Under the pieces are notes generated by a model that searched no databases, was not told where the DNA came from, and was given only the letters and a program-made list of their open reading frames with translations. Below are positions 11,199 to 22,108 of a stretch of 64,000 bases of DNA, one piece after another. The stretch comes from Peromyscus leucopus. Taxonomy: Eukaryota; Chordata; Mammalia; Rodentia; Cricetidae. The DNA is taken from NCBI RefSeq assembly GCF_004664715.2, contig NC_051069.1, positions 7,951,501-8,015,500 of the forward strand. The letters are read 5' to 3'. The position numbers and the translations under genes were made by a program. How positions within the stretch are numbered: position 1 is the stretch's first letter; each line of letters begins with the position of its first letter.

Positions 11199-11201
<3 letters not shown>
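10937..11201. other. Unique-looking AT-rich DNA
   Basis: No element recognised. Confidence 0.4.

Positions 11202-11250
<49 letters not shown>
11202..11250. repeat. (TG)n microsatellite
   Basis: Uninterrupted dinucleotide run of about 24 units. Confidence 0.95.
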
Positions 11251-11254
<4 letters not shown>

Positions 11255-11262
11255 AAATTAGG

Positions 11263-11456
11263 AAGGCTGGTTGTGATTGCACACACCTTCGATCCCAACA
11301 CTCAGGAGGCAGAGGGAGGTACATTCCTGTGAGTTCTAGGCCAACCTGGTATTCACGGTGAGTTCCAAGCCAACCAGAGCTATATAGTGAGACTTTGTCT
11401 CAAGAAAAGAAAGAAAGGAAGGGAGGAAGAAAGGCAGGCAGGCAGACAGAGAAAGA
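11263..11456 (+). repeat. B1 SINE with polypurine tail
   Basis: 'CACTCAGGAGGCAGAGGGAG' to 'GTGAGACTTTGTCTCAAG', followed by GAAA/GGAA/GGCA repeats. Confidence 0.85.
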
Positions 11457-11831
11457 AATTTTAAAGAAGTTGTAGTAGGCATTTTTTTCTAATTTATAAA
11501 GAAAAAATTGTCACAAAACTTTTTAATTTTTAAATCAAACTATTGATCTAAAGATTATTTATATCCTATTTCCTTTAAAAGAGTCACAGAAATTCCTTTA
11601 TATTCAGAATTTAAAGGGAAGGAATCTTTTGGTTTGACCAATGAAAAAATTAAATTCCAGGAATGCTAATTTGACATGTGCACAGTAGCACAAACCATCA
11701 GGAGCAGAGCAGGGCCTGGAATTCCTTTTCCCAGATCTCTGGACACTGCAGTCTCCTCAGATCAGCTTAGTGAGGACAGGTGATCCACAACAAAGACAAA
11801 CAAAACCCTACACTTGATTTCTTCACTTAGT
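11457..11831. other. Unique-looking DNA
   Basis: No element recognised. Confidence 0.4.
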
Positions 11832-12023
11832 GTGTGGATATGCGTGTGTGTATGTGGGAGCATGCTCATGCCCCCTCACTCATGTGGAGGTCTGAGAATA
11901 GCTAGTAGAGGTCAGTTCTCTCCTTCCACCATGTGGGGCCTGCAAGCTTTACCTGCTGAGGTAAAGCTCAGGTCAGCAAGCTTGGTAGCAGACACCTTTA
12001 CCTGTTAAGCCACACTGTCAGTC
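11832..12023 (-). repeat. B4/RSINE1-like SINE
   Basis: 'CAGTTCTCTCCTTCCACCAT' followed by 'CAAGCTTGGTAGCAGACACC' and a degraded head. Confidence 0.8.
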
Positions 12024-12385
12024 CAAAGGTGATTCTTCCTAAACATTCTGATGACCAGTCGAGGCCTAAATAAAGAATATCTATTAAACTAATAACAAGA
12101 CTAACATGAGACAAATACCTACTAGTCTAATAAAGTATTTAGTCTCAAATTTGTATCCCCAGCCATGACTCCGCACTAAGATCCACTATGTCCACTGGAT
12201 GGCTCTACCTATGTGTCTGTTTTGCAACCCTCCGTCTTAAGTCTAAACCCACTTTTCTGTCAGCACAGACACTTGCACTCTTATAGTCACTAGCAAGTAC
12301 ACATATTAAATTGGAATATTTATGACACACTCTCTCCTTCCTTTCTCATTTTAGCAGTTTTACTCTCCAGCATTTTATATATATT

Positions 12386-12532
12386 GTTTGAGGCAGGGTC
12401 TTACTATGTAGCCCTGGTTGGCCTGGAACTTGCTATGTAGACCAAGATGAACCAGAACTCACAGATCTCTTGCCTGCCTCTGTCTCCTAAGTGCTGGGAT
12501 TAACCCTGGCATGTACTCCTATTCTCAGCTCC
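12386..12532 (-). repeat. B1 SINE
   Basis: 'GAGGCAGGGTCTTACTATGT' to 'AAGTGCTGGGATTAACC'. Confidence 0.8.
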
Positions 12533-12569
12533 AGCACACTATGTATTTTATTTGATACATTTTTTATTC

Positions 12570-12690
12570 TCTTTCTTTGTACAAGACTGTAAAAGTTCTT
12601 TGAGGTTTGGGAGTTTTCTACTGTACACCACTGGCAGTGGTGCCTGATGAACGGCATTCAGTATTTGTTGAATGGATAAATAAACAAACG
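12570..12690 (+). repeat. Possible L2 3'-end remnant
   Basis: 'GTGGTGCCTGATGAACGGCA' followed by 'ATTTGTTGAATGGATAAATA' resembles the ancient L2 3' end. Confidence 0.4.
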
Positions 12691-13769
12691 ATGATAGCTG
12701 TAATTAAAGGGATAATTTTAAAACCTGGCAGATCATGAATATTATGTAGCAAGCAAAACTATGAAATAGAAATGTAGTGGAAATTTAATGTTGAATAAGA
12801 ACAGCTAAAAACCAGAAGGGGATCCAAAGCAAAATAGTATTGATATGAATTAAAAGCATACGCACATCCAAACCACATTATGGTATCCAAAGATATTCTA
12901 GGATGATATCATGGCCATATTTGAATGAACACCTAAGAGGAGAAGGGCAGGTAATGAAGAGGCAGGGAACAAAGAAACTTAAAATTAAATCAGAGCCCCA
13001 AACAGGCCAGTGACAGGCACATATCATGAAAGGAGAACCATGATTAAAGCAATCCTTTACACTTGAGCACTCTCACCCCACTTCCATCCTAAGAGCTATT
13101 TAACCACTAGACTTAGCAAGCATCCAATCACAATGAACTTGAGCAGTCATTTCAGTAAGTGTTATTGTGAGGGAAGTCCCACTGGGATGAGACGAAGACA
13201 ATGGGAAGTAAGGAAGCACAGCCATCCTTGGAGGAGCTCCAATGGGAAAGGGGAAGGGAAATGGGTGGAAACTGGTTCATAACACAGAGCCATCTATCTC
13301 TCCAGCCCCTCAGGCTTGCTTTACAGTCACCTTCTCTGAGGCCTCCCTCCCCACTTTCACCCTCTCCTGAGTGATTGCTATTGGCATACCTCCCTTAATT
13401 CTGTTAACTTTTTAAATAAAATAAATCCAGAAGAAAATGTTTAAAGTAAGCCTGAGAAAGTGTGAAAGGATAGGATCCAAAGCAGAGGATCTGATCTTAG
13501 AGGCCAGGTCCTATCTCATGATAAAAATGTGCTATCCACAATAAAATGTATAAAATAACAATTTTTATGTATATGCATGTTTTTATAAATACCTGATGTG
13601 GGCTGTTAACCTTTTAGAAGTCATAAACCACTCTAGAAGATCTAATTAATGCTAACAATCTCTAAAATACACAGAAATGTGTACACAAAACAGAACACAC
13701 AACCTGAGGGGCTCACTTAGCCTTGCTCCGCAATTTAGTCCATGCACAGGCCTGGTTTTGTTTTAGTGT
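12691..13769. other. Repeat-poor DNA
   Basis: Mostly unique. A ~25-bp reversed B2-head fragment ('ATCTCTCCAGCCCC') ends near 13310. Confidence 0.4.
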
Positions 13770-13982
13770 TTTGATTTTTTATGTGTATGAGTGTCTTGAT
13801 GTACGTGTGTATGTGCACCACATGCAAGCTGGGTGCTACAGAAGTATCAGAAGAGGACATCTGATTTCCTCAAAAGGGAGTGAGGGATGCTTGTAAGTCA
13901 CCGTGTAGGTACTGGGGACCAAACAACAGTCCTCTGCAAGAGCAACAAGTGCTCTTAAGCCCTGGGCTTTCTCTCCAGCTCC
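13770..13982 (-). repeat. B3 (B2-class) SINE
   Basis: 'AAGAGCAACAAGTGCTCTTA' and the terminal 'TTTCTCTCCAGCTCC'. Confidence 0.82.
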
Positions 13983-14002
13983 ATTTTCATTCTTTTTAAT
14001 TA

Positions 14003-14520
14003 AAGTGTAACAAACATAAAGAAATTACAACTGCAAGAATCCCCACTATCCATTATGAATACCTCCAGTGTCAAGAACAGAGTACTGCCAGGAACAGAAA
14101 GCCCCTCCAACTTTTCCAGAGAACCACCATTTTGCATTATAAAAATGGAACATGGAAGGACTCACATAGTCTATATTAGGGGAGGGAGGCTTGCTTTTTC
14201 ACCTTATATTATTTTTGAGAATCAGCCACAGTTGTTCTGTGTAACAGTAGTTTGTTTGTTTTCGTTTCTGTATATTTTTTCATCTTAATGACAATTTTTA
14301 AACAATTTTGAACAACTTTACTTATCTACTCTTTTGTTAGTGGACATCTGGTTTGTTTCCAGTGTTAGGCTACTGTGATTACAGAGTTGGATAGAAATTA
14401 TTGTATATGTCCTTTGACACATAAATGTACACTTAAAAAAACAAAAATGAGATTACTAGCAATGGGTATATGCATATTCAACTTTGATAATATTTTCCAC
14501 AATGATTATAGTAAAACCTT
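14003..14520 (-). repeat. Ancient L1 (L1M-type) remnant
   Basis: 'GTGGACATCTGGTTTGTTTC' then 'GGGTATATGCATATTCAACT' match, from memory, the antisense of old mammalian L1 3' regions. Heavily mutated. Confidence 0.6.
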
Positions 14521-15287
14521 ATAGATGACAGGTAAGGCAACTTAGAAATGGACAAAAACTTGACTGATTTTTCTAATATAGCAGTTGTGTGTTCTAGAAT
14601 CATCTGAGCAGAGTTCAAATCTCAGTTCACCCAGGGTCAGACTGCCAGGCAAACCAAAGCTTCTGATCAGACACTACACATGGGGCAAGTAATGGACCTT
14701 AAGTAACTAGATACCAAGAAAGGTGCTTGAAAATCACAGTGGGCTGACTTTGCTTATCCTTTACTTATTTTTTGACTCTGCATTGATTTGGGTTTTGAGC
14801 ATCATTAGTGACCACACTTGAATGCTTAATGGTGAAAAGGCTTAGAGATCCAGTATCATGGCTCTGGCTTGTACTCACTGATCAGATGGCTACTGAATGG
14901 ACAGATGCCAGTTTTACTTCTCACTGTTCAGAACTGAGCTAGCCTTTTCCTCTACTTAGAGAATCTGACAGGTGTGTCTGGAAAGAAAGTAGACTCTAGA
15001 AGCAAGCATAGAAACTTGACCAATCACAAAGCCAGATACTTGTTTGTCATACTTTGGGAACAGGTGCTCTGGCCAGTCAATTCAATGCACTCACACGGAA
15101 TTGAAATCTAGAGCAAGTACAGCAAGGACAGGTTAGATCCATTATTGGGATTCTTTGGGTCATGTGTGCATATGAGTTGGCAGTCTGTCACCTACATGAA
15201 GACTTTCCCACTATAACTTGACCATGATTCTGGTCACTAAGCAGACAGAACTGTAAAAACAATTTGTGCTGTTTATAAGCGAAATAG
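14521..15287. other. Repeat-poor DNA
   Basis: No element or exon recognised. Confidence 0.4.
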
Positions 15288-15300
15288 ACACCCACTTCTT

Positions 15301-15466
15301 TTTTGGTTTTTAGTTTTTGGTTTTTCGAGACAGGGTTTCTCTGTGTAGCTTTGCACCTTTCCTGGGACTCACTCTGTAGACCAGGCTGGCCTCGAACTCA
15401 CAGAGATCCACCTGGCTCTGCCTCCCGAGTGCTGGGATTAAAGACGTGCGCCACTACCGCCTGGCA
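15301..15466 (-). repeat. B1 SINE with TSD
   Basis: Complete minus-strand B1. The duplication ACACCCACTTCTT is perfect at 15288-15300 and 15467-15479. Confidence 0.95.
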
Positions 15467-15479
15467 ACACCCACTTCTT

Positions 15480-16068
15480 AAATCACTGGCATACTGTACC
15501 CAGTGACAATATTCCAGCAGCACCATCAGTGAATGAAGTCTTGGGAAAAGGACACTTCATTTTTATTATCTTCACAAGTGGCTTTTCACTTTGGCTACGG
15601 TCTAGCCCTGAAGTTTGTTTCCTGTTCTTCCTCAGCATGCAGCTCTCCACTCTTGCAGTCATTTCTGCAGAATAACTAATATCCTTCTAACAAATTCACC
15701 GACTCTCACTTCGGCTGACCAGAGCTGACTCCTGCTTACAATGAAGACTCCTAACATTAGATACTCCTCCCATGTGCCAAACTCTGTGGCAGGCAATGAC
15801 AGCACAAAGAAAAATGGTGTGGCTGCCTTCTAGGAGCTTGACAGACAAGTCAGAAAAGTAAATGAGCAACATAGGAAGTGGTGAGCCTGTCACCAAGAAG
15901 ACAGAAATGAGAAGAACACACAGTTTAGGCTTGGGAAGTCTGAAAAGAAAGAGGCATCATGATGGCAAGGCAGTGGACACAAAAGGAGAAACAGACCAAG
16001 TCCTATTACTTCCCCTTTTCTCTGTTCCTCGCCTCCTCCTACACAATGTCAGAAGGGTATCTGAAGCT
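15480..16068. other. Mostly unique DNA, possible old repeat at 15755-15870
   Basis: 'CATGTGCCAAACTCTGTGGC' and 'CTAGGAGCTTGACAGACAAG' resemble ancient MIR/L2-type sequence. The rest shows nothing. Confidence 0.35.
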
Positions 16069-16196
16069 GAACATGGCAGCACAGGGCTGTAATTTCAGCA
16101 TTCAGGAGGCAGAGGCAAGAGGATCACGGCAAGTTCCAGGCCAGCTGTCACTTCAGAGGGAGATCCTATCTCACAAAACAAGCAAACAAAAAGCAA
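16069..16196 (+). repeat. B1 SINE, diverged
   Basis: 'ATTCAGGAGGCAGAGGCAAG' to 'GATCCTATCTCACAAAAC'. Confidence 0.75.
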
Positions 16197-16363
16197 AGCA
16201 CATCTAAATATAATTCAGATGATGTGGAGAAGGTAGTGAAGCACGTTTTGAAGTAAGAGAAGGCAAACAGTTTCTGGTTTTGTGGTGAGGAAGAAAAGGC
16301 CACAATTTCTGACTTGGATGACAATGATGGTATTTTTGAGTTTGCTCTATGAACTTCATGCTG

Positions 16364-16365
<2 letters not shown>

Positions 16366-16421
<56 letters not shown>
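16366..16421. repeat. (CA)n microsatellite
   Basis: Uninterrupted, about 28 units. Confidence 0.95.
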
Positions 16422-16422
<1 letters not shown>

Positions 16423-16700
16423 ACCCCTCATTACCACCATAAAGCTGGCCTCTTACTTCCCTTCTCTCCTCAGTCACTTCTCAGAATAGTAAATCTGGAT
16501 TTTTTGGGGGGTGGGGGTCTTGTTTTGTTTGGTTATTTGTGATAGGGTGGAGTAGGAATCATGAATGAATGCATAAAGGAAGTAAAAGTGTTCATCAAGT
16601 AACCAGAGTAGTGAAGCACAAAGCATTCTTCTGCATAGACTTTTACATAATAGTAGGTCCAACTCCACAGAGGAAAAAATGATATAAAATAATATCACAT
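16422..16700. other. Unique-looking DNA
   Basis: No element recognised. Confidence 0.4.
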
Positions 16701-16782
16701 GGGACCAGTATGGTAGTGCACACCTGTAAACCCAGCATTCAAGAGGCTAAGGGAGGAAGATTTAAAACAAAACAAGAAACTG
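16701..16782 (+). repeat. B1 5' fragment
   Basis: 'GGTAGTGCACACCTGTAAAC' then an early A-rich end. Confidence 0.65.
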
Positions 16783-16787
16783 TATGG

Positions 16788-16962
16788 AGCCAGGTGTGGT
16801 GGCGCATGCCATTAACCCCAGCACTCAGGAGGCAGAGACAGGCAGGTCTCTGTGAGTTTGAGGCCAGCCTGGTCTACAAAGAAAGTTCCAGAACAGCCAG
16901 GATTGTTACACAGAGAAACCCTGTCTCAAAAAATCAAAAACCAACCAACCAAAGAAAAATTG
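16788..16962 (+). repeat. B1 SINE
   Basis: 'GCCAGGTGTGGTGGCGCATG' to 'GAGAAACCCTGTCTC' with A/CCAA tail. Confidence 0.92.
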
Positions 16963-17001
16963 ATTTTATTTATTATTTGAAGTTAATTTTAGAGCTACCT
17001 C

Positions 17002-17327
17002 TAGGTATAGATCATTTTCAGTAGGTATAGATCATTGCATTAGGTATAGATCATTTTCAGTAGGTATAGATCATTACATTAGGTATAGATCATTTTCAGG
17101 AGGTATAGATCATTACATTAGGTATAGATCATTTTCAGTAGGTATAGATCATTACATTAGGTATAGATCATTTTCAGTATATCATTACATTAGGTATAGA
17201 TCATTTTCAGTAGGTATAGATCATTACATTAGGTATAGATCATTTTCAGGAGGTATAGATCATTACATTAGGTGTAGATCATTTTCAGTAGGTATAGATC
17301 ATTACATTAGGTATATATCACTTTCAT
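17002..17327. repeat. 39-bp dimeric minisatellite
   Basis: Seventeen half-units alternate between a 20-mer (TAGGTATAGATCATTTTCAG) and a 19-mer (TAGGTATAGATCATTACAT). One 19-mer (17178-17190) has a 6-bp deletion. A T-to-G variant first base of the 19-mer recurs at 17100 and 17250. Not a known SINE/LTR piece. Confidence 0.97.
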
Positions 17328-17935
17328 CATTACTTTTCCCCACCGTCCTCAACACTTAGTCTGATAAGAACTATGTTCTCTATAAATTTTACAAGTGCTC
17401 TCATTTTCAGTCTATTTCCCTCTACAAAGAGCTATGTGTGAACAGGAAATGTAATTATAAAAGGAAACTAACAACCCAATTAACCAACTACTAGAGAATT
17501 CTGATAAAAGAATCTAAAAGGAAGCTATCAATGGCATCTTATTCTCAAAGGTGGCAAAAAGCTAAAGAACAGATAATCTGAGTATTCTAAAATCTACAAC
17601 TGTCTTTTCAAAAGGACCATAATTACTGCCATGTGAAGTGGAAGGGCAGGCTTGAAAACAGGGTTTAATTTCAGTTTCATTAAGTTAAATGGTGTAAAAC
17701 TTCACTTGAGTTTCACTGTACAGAGTTCCCCTTTCCATAACTCCAGGTACCTTTGCAAATTCAAATTCAGCTCCTCCACCAGAACACTCACATCAAATGA
17801 TCAGCTCCAGCAAAATTAGTCCTTCTCTGTGCTGTTCCTATGAAAGACTGCCATTGTCTAGTCTTGGGCTTCAAGAGTGTATATACTGTACATACTTTAT
17901 ATGATATCACACTAATACTGTAAGTTCTCTGAACA
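17328..17935. other. Repeat-poor DNA
   Basis: No element or exon recognised. Confidence 0.4.
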
Positions 17936-18065
17936 TCTACTCTTCTCCACCAGAATACGAATTCTCTGAGAGTAAACAATAATACCATTCTACTCTGTAA
18001 ATACTTGTTTTAGCACAGTCCTTGGCATTACACAAACAGTATGTAAATGCTTGCTAAATAAGGAA
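17936..18065 (+). repeat. Possible L2 3'-end remnant
   Basis: 'AGCACAGTCCTTGGCATTAC' followed by 'GTAAATGCTTGCTAAATAAG' resembles the L2 3' end. Confidence 0.45.
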
Positions 18066-18069
18066 TATC

Positions 18070-18150
18070 ATACTGGGGATATAGCTTAATGGTGGAGTAC
18101 TTGCCTAGAATATCCTTGGTTCAATCCTTAGCACCAGAGTTTTTAAAAAG
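18070..18150 (+). repeat. ID-class SINE
   Basis: 'GGGGATATAGCTTAATGGTG' head, 'TACTTGCCTAGAATATCC', 'GGTTCAATCC' B box. Confidence 0.75.
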
Positions 18151-18175
18151 TCATGATTATTAATATTGTTATTAA

Positions 18176-18290
18176 GGCCAGACACATTGTGCCACCACTA
18201 AGGGGAAGTCTGTTCTGGAGGCTAGCCTGGGTTATATAAGAAGTCTAAGGCCAGCCTGAGCTACATAGTAAGACTACAACTCAGAGATGC
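18176..18290 (+). repeat. B1-like SINE (old)
   Basis: 'AAGGCCAGCCTGAGCTACAT' and 'AGTAAGACTACAACTC' 3' end. It follows an ID copy, possibly as an ID/B1 composite. Confidence 0.6.
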
Positions 18291-18750
18291 TTTTTAGAGG
18301 TTAATATATTAAAGATGGTATATATTAATATACATGTATTCATAGAATGAGTCAAACTACAAATTCTATCCACAGAAGCTAAAAGGGTACCTCTTCCTCT
18401 ACTAGTTTTCACCTGAAAAAGGGAGAAATGTTCATGGCTTTCATAATAATGACCTTTGAATAGGGAGTGAAAGAATTTGGGTTCTTTGATATTATGTAAA
18501 GACACTGAGCATTTTCTTTGAATTTCATTTAAAAGTTAATTTTATTTTTCATCATCTAGTATCCTTTTGTAACCACCAGCTATCTTTGGGAAGCTGTGTG
18601 TCCTATCCTATTCCACAAAACTAGGGCTGAGAGTCCTGTTCAGCGAAACCTAGGTTTCCTTTGCCATAGCTGATACTTGCCTCATACTAGATTTTCTTTT
18701 AGGGGTTTAGAATGAGATCACAGAATCATGAAACAATATATGAATTTAGA
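18291..18750. other. Unique-looking DNA
   Basis: No element recognised. Confidence 0.4.
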
Positions 18751-18762
18751 AGTCAGAAGACA

Positions 18763-18887
18763 GCCTGACAAAGAGGCACAGGCCTTTAATCCCAGCACTG
18801 GGAGGCAGAGGCAGGTGGATGAGCCCAAGGCCAATCTGGTCCCGGGCTAGCCAAGTTACACAGAGAGACCCTGTCTCAGAAACAACG
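18763..18887 (+). repeat. B1 SINE with TSD
   Basis: 'CTTTAATCCCAGCACTGGGA' to 'GAGAGACCCTGTCTCAG'. The duplication AGTCAGAAGACA is at 18751-18762 and 18888-18899. Confidence 0.92.
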
Positions 18888-18970
18888 AGTCAGAAGACAT
18901 GTCTAGCCACACAAAGTGATGAAAGACAACATGCAGAGAGACAAAAATGAAAAGAACAAGTAGGAGCATG

Positions 18971-19441
18971 TGTGGTGGTATTGTGTTCCCCAAAATATTG
19001 TGTACCCTAATAAACTTATCTGGGCTCAGAGAAGAGAAAAGCCACTAGATACTTAGGATAGGCAGTGGCAGCACACGCCTTTAATCCTAGCATTCCAGAG
19101 GCAGAAATCCATGTGTTCAAGGATACAGCCAAGCATGGTGACTCACGTCTTTAATCCCAGAAATCGAGCCTTTAATCCCAGGGAGTGATGGTAGAAGGCA
19201 GAAAGGTATATAAGGCGTGAGGACCAGAAACTAGAAGCTTTTAGGCTTTCAAGCAGCAGTTCAGCTGAGAGCCATTGGGATGAGGACACAGAAGCTTCCA
19301 GTCTGAGGAAACAAAACCAGCTGAGAAGTTGGCCAGGTGAGGTTAGCTATGGCTTGTTCTGGTTCTCTGATCTTCCAGTTCACCCCAATACCTGGCTCAG
19401 GTTTCATTTTATTAATAAGAATTTTTAAGACTCCTGCTACA
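18971..19441 (+). mobile_element. Solo LTR (rodent ERV) with embedded B1 pieces
   Basis: Begins TGTGGTGGTATTGTG and ends CTCCTGCTACA (TG...CA). It has an internal TATA box (GGTATATAAGG, near 19205) and two B1-derived stretches ('CACACGCCTTTAATCC' and 'GTCTTTAATCCCAG'). A second copy of the same family lies at 62438-62921 on the other strand. The flanking hexamers (AGCATG/TCCATG) match only 4 of 6, so the duplication is decayed or uncertain. No internal viral genes are present. Confidence 0.8.
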
Positions 19442-19685
19442 TCCATGGGAATCAGGCTGGTCCAGAGTGCTAAGACAGACGCTGCCTGACTACTAGGGAA
19501 TTTCCAGCTCTTGGTCTCATGCTCTTCTGGCTGTTTGGCTGTTCTTCTATCATTAGACGCCATGAAATCCCAAGTATCTTTGTCATTAATTCCTATTTTG
19601 AATGAGTTAGTCTAAATTTGCTTTCTACTGCCTACAAACAAAAGAAAGCTGATCAAACAACAACCCTCAAAACCCAAAAAAAAAA
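19442..19685. other. Unique-looking DNA
   Basis: No element recognised. Confidence 0.35.
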
Positions 19686-19767
19686 GGTCATGGGCATGCT
19701 GTCTTATTCCTGTAATCTCACCATTCATGAGGAGGGAAAGACAGGAAGATTATTCCAAGTTTAAAGC
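19686..19767 (+). repeat. B1-like SINE, 5' half of a split copy
   Basis: 'GTCATGGGCATGCTGTCTTA' and 'ATTCCTGTAATCTCACC'. Its 3' half resumes at 21494, after the ERV. Confidence 0.6.
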
Positions 19768-19787
19768 TAATATAGAAATGTATGATA

Positions 19788-19945
19788 CAGCCGGGCAGTG
19801 GTGGTGCACACCTTTAATCCCAGTACTTGGGAGGCAGAGCCAGGTGAATTTTTGTGAGTTCGAGTCCAGCCTGGTCTACACAGTGAGATCCAGGACAGGC
19901 TCCAAAGCTACACAGGGAAACCCTGTCTCAAAAAAAAACCTAAGA
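19788..19945 (+). repeat. B1 SINE nested in ERV remnant
   Basis: 'GCCGGGCAGTGGTGGTGCAC' to 'GGGAAACCCTGTCTC' and an A-rich tail. Confidence 0.92.
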
Positions 19946-20907
19946 ACCAAAAAAGAAGAAAGAAAGAAATGCATGTTATAGAAATGATAAGATGAAAGCA
20001 TAGATTATTGAATCTACTTTAACACAAAAAACTATTAATCTTACATATTTTACATTAGTATGGTTTTTGGTTTATTGATACAAATTTAAAGTTAATTTTG
20101 TTATATTATATATATATATTTCTACTCTTGTTTAGGGTATTATATTTGTGCACCTCATTAAAAAATTAATATATAATTAAGAAATACAAATTAAGTCATC
20201 TACAAAAACAAATTTATAATCATGTTAGGTATCATACAGAGATATATTTCAGATAGATAGGCAATTTTCAAACACTTCAGAGATCTGCAGAATATGGCAT
20301 TTAAAATGTTTTAATAACTTAGACTTTTCTTGACAGTGAGACACATCTGCTCCTGGCAGCACCAATTATTTCAAAGAGAATGATGGGCATCGAAGAAACT
20401 CCATATGGAGTTTGTTTTCTTTATGGCAAAAGCTAGCCATGTGGGCAAAGAAACTACCCATGCCTCAATGATGACAGTTACTGTCCAAACTGGATCAACA
20501 AGACACAAGAAAGGCAACTACAGAACTTTGTCAAGAGAAGGTAGGACAGTCCTTCAAAGTTCCCTGCTTCACAGGAAAGTCTGTCAGACATTCTAGGCCT
20601 GTAGCCAGAGTTGGATGCCCAATGTTACAGAGAAATTTTGGATGACTGTCCAGACAGCCTGATGTCTCTATCATTAGGTAACATTTCATCCTTCTGAAGT
20701 CTTTGATAGAATTGAAGACTAGATAGTTATAATACAGTTTTCATTAGTTATAATAAAAGATAAATTAGATACAAAACATTGGACTCACAAAGATAGATGA
20801 TAGAGTATTTTTATTTTTTCCAAATACAAATAGACAGTGTTACTATAACGCTTACTTAATAACTGTTTTTGTTGTATATAATCTTACTATGTTAAAGTTA
20901 AAACTTC

Positions 20908-21076
20908 TTTTTTTTTTTTTTTTTTTTTGGTTTTTCCGAGACAGGGTTTCTCTGTGTAGCTTTGCGCCTTTCCTGGATCTCGCTCTGTAGACCAGGCTGG
21001 CCTCAAACTCACAGAGATCCACCTGGCTCTGCCTCCCGAGTGCTGGGATTACAGGCGTGCGCCACCACTGCCCAGC
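20908..21076 (-). repeat. B1 SINE nested in ERV remnant, with TSD
   Basis: Long T run then 'CCGAGACAGGGTTTCTCTGT' to 'CCACCACTGCCCAGC'. The duplication AAAACTTC is at 20900-20907 and 21077-21084. Confidence 0.93.
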
Positions 21077-21114
21077 AAAACTTCCCTTTTTAATTAGACA
21101 AAAGGGGGAAATGC

Positions 21115-21493
21115 TGTGGAATAATCCTCTTGTACACTGTAAAGATTTGTCACTCAAATTGGTTTAATAAAACACTGACTGTCCAGTAGCCAGGCAGGAA
21201 GGAGAGGCAGGGTGACCAAACTAAGGATGATGGAAAGGAAAAGGGCAGAGTCAGGAGTCAATATCCAGACAATGAGAAAGCAAGATGAGAATGCTGTACT
21301 GAGGAAAGGTACCAAGTCACATGGCTAAATGTAGATTAAAAATTATGGGTTAATTTAAGTGTAAGAGTTAGTTAGTTATAAACCTGAACTATCAGCCAAG
21401 CATTTATAATTAATATAAGCTTCTCTGTGATAATTTGGGAAGAAGCTGCTGGGTGTTTGGGAGTTGCTGGTGGAAGAGAAACTTCTGCCTACA
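21115..21493 (+). mobile_element. 3' LTR of the ERV remnant
   Basis: Begins TGTGGAATAATCC directly after the polypurine tract and ends CTTCTGCCTACA. Contains 'GGTTTAATAAAACACTG' as a TATA-like/AATAAA region. About 379 bp. Confidence 0.8.
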
Positions 21494-21581
21494 TAAAGCA
21501 GCCTAAACTATATATGGAGTCTTCAGGACAGTCAAAGCTACATGGTAAGACCCTACCTCTTAAAAAAAAAAAAAAAGCAAG
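21494..21581 (+). repeat. B1-like SINE, 3' half of a split copy
   Basis: 'CAGGACAGTCAAAGCTACAT' and 'AAGACCCTACCTCTT' with an A tail. It pairs with 19686-19767. TAAAGC occurs at both junctions (19762-19767 and 21494-21499). Confidence 0.6.
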
Positions 21582-21778
21582 AAATATTAAAATATCAGTT
21601 AATCAGAAAAAGAAAAGTCTAATTTTTAAAAATATCTATGAAACTAGAAACTTCAATCACTCCTTAGCCTAAAAGAATGAAAAGTATTCATCAATGAGAG
21701 TAGGTTCAAACAACAGCCCATGGGTACAACTTCAGTGAAATTATCGCCTACACAACAACATGAATAAATACTATTACA

Positions 21779-21862
21779 AAGCTAGGGATGTAACTCAATG
21801 ATAACACACTTGCCTAGCAAATTCAGGTATCCAGGTTCAATCCCCAACATTACATTTTTTAA
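21779..21862 (+). repeat. ID-class SINE
   Basis: 'GCTAGGGATGTAACTCAATG' head, 'GGTTCAATCCCCAAC' B box. Confidence 0.75.
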
Positions 21863-21957
21863 AAATACATATTTATATAAAATACTATTACAAAGTTCTG
21901 ACATCCAGGAAAAATTGAAAATGGAAGGATAGGGAATATCTTAGAGCTTATTTGACA

Positions 21958-22108
21958 GAGAATGAGAGAGACAGAGACAGATAGAGAGAGATTTTTAATT
22001 CTTCAGACTCTCACTATATAGGTCAGGCTGGCCTAGAACTCATCATCTTCCTGACTCAGACTCTACTGTGCTGGGATTTTATAGGTATTTGCCACTATAC
22101 CAACTTAA
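21958..22108 (-). repeat. B1-like SINE with (GA)n flank
   Basis: GAGACAGA run (21958-21991), then 'TCTCACTATATAGGTCAGGC' to 'TGTGCTGGGATTTTATAGG'. Confidence 0.7.

Larger units (their letters stand above)
19768..21114 (+). mobile_element. ERV internal 3' region, non-coding remnant
   Basis: Sequence upstream of the LTR at 21115, ending in the polypurine tract ACAAAAGGGGGAAATGC that primes plus-strand synthesis in LTR elements. From about 20330 it resembles, from memory, the 3' internal part of a cricetid ERV. No intact gag, pol or env frame is visible. The 5' LTR is absent. Two B1 copies are nested in it (19788-19945 and 20908-21076). Confidence 0.65.

Noticed and set aside
17002..17327. CRISPR-like array
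   Set aside because: Units are contiguous without unique spacers, and this is a rodent nuclear genome; it is a minisatellite.
18070..18150. Functional tRNA gene at ID elements
   Set aside because: ID SINEs derive from tRNA-Ala, so A/B-box-like text is expected; no cloverleaf with an anticodon stem is evident.
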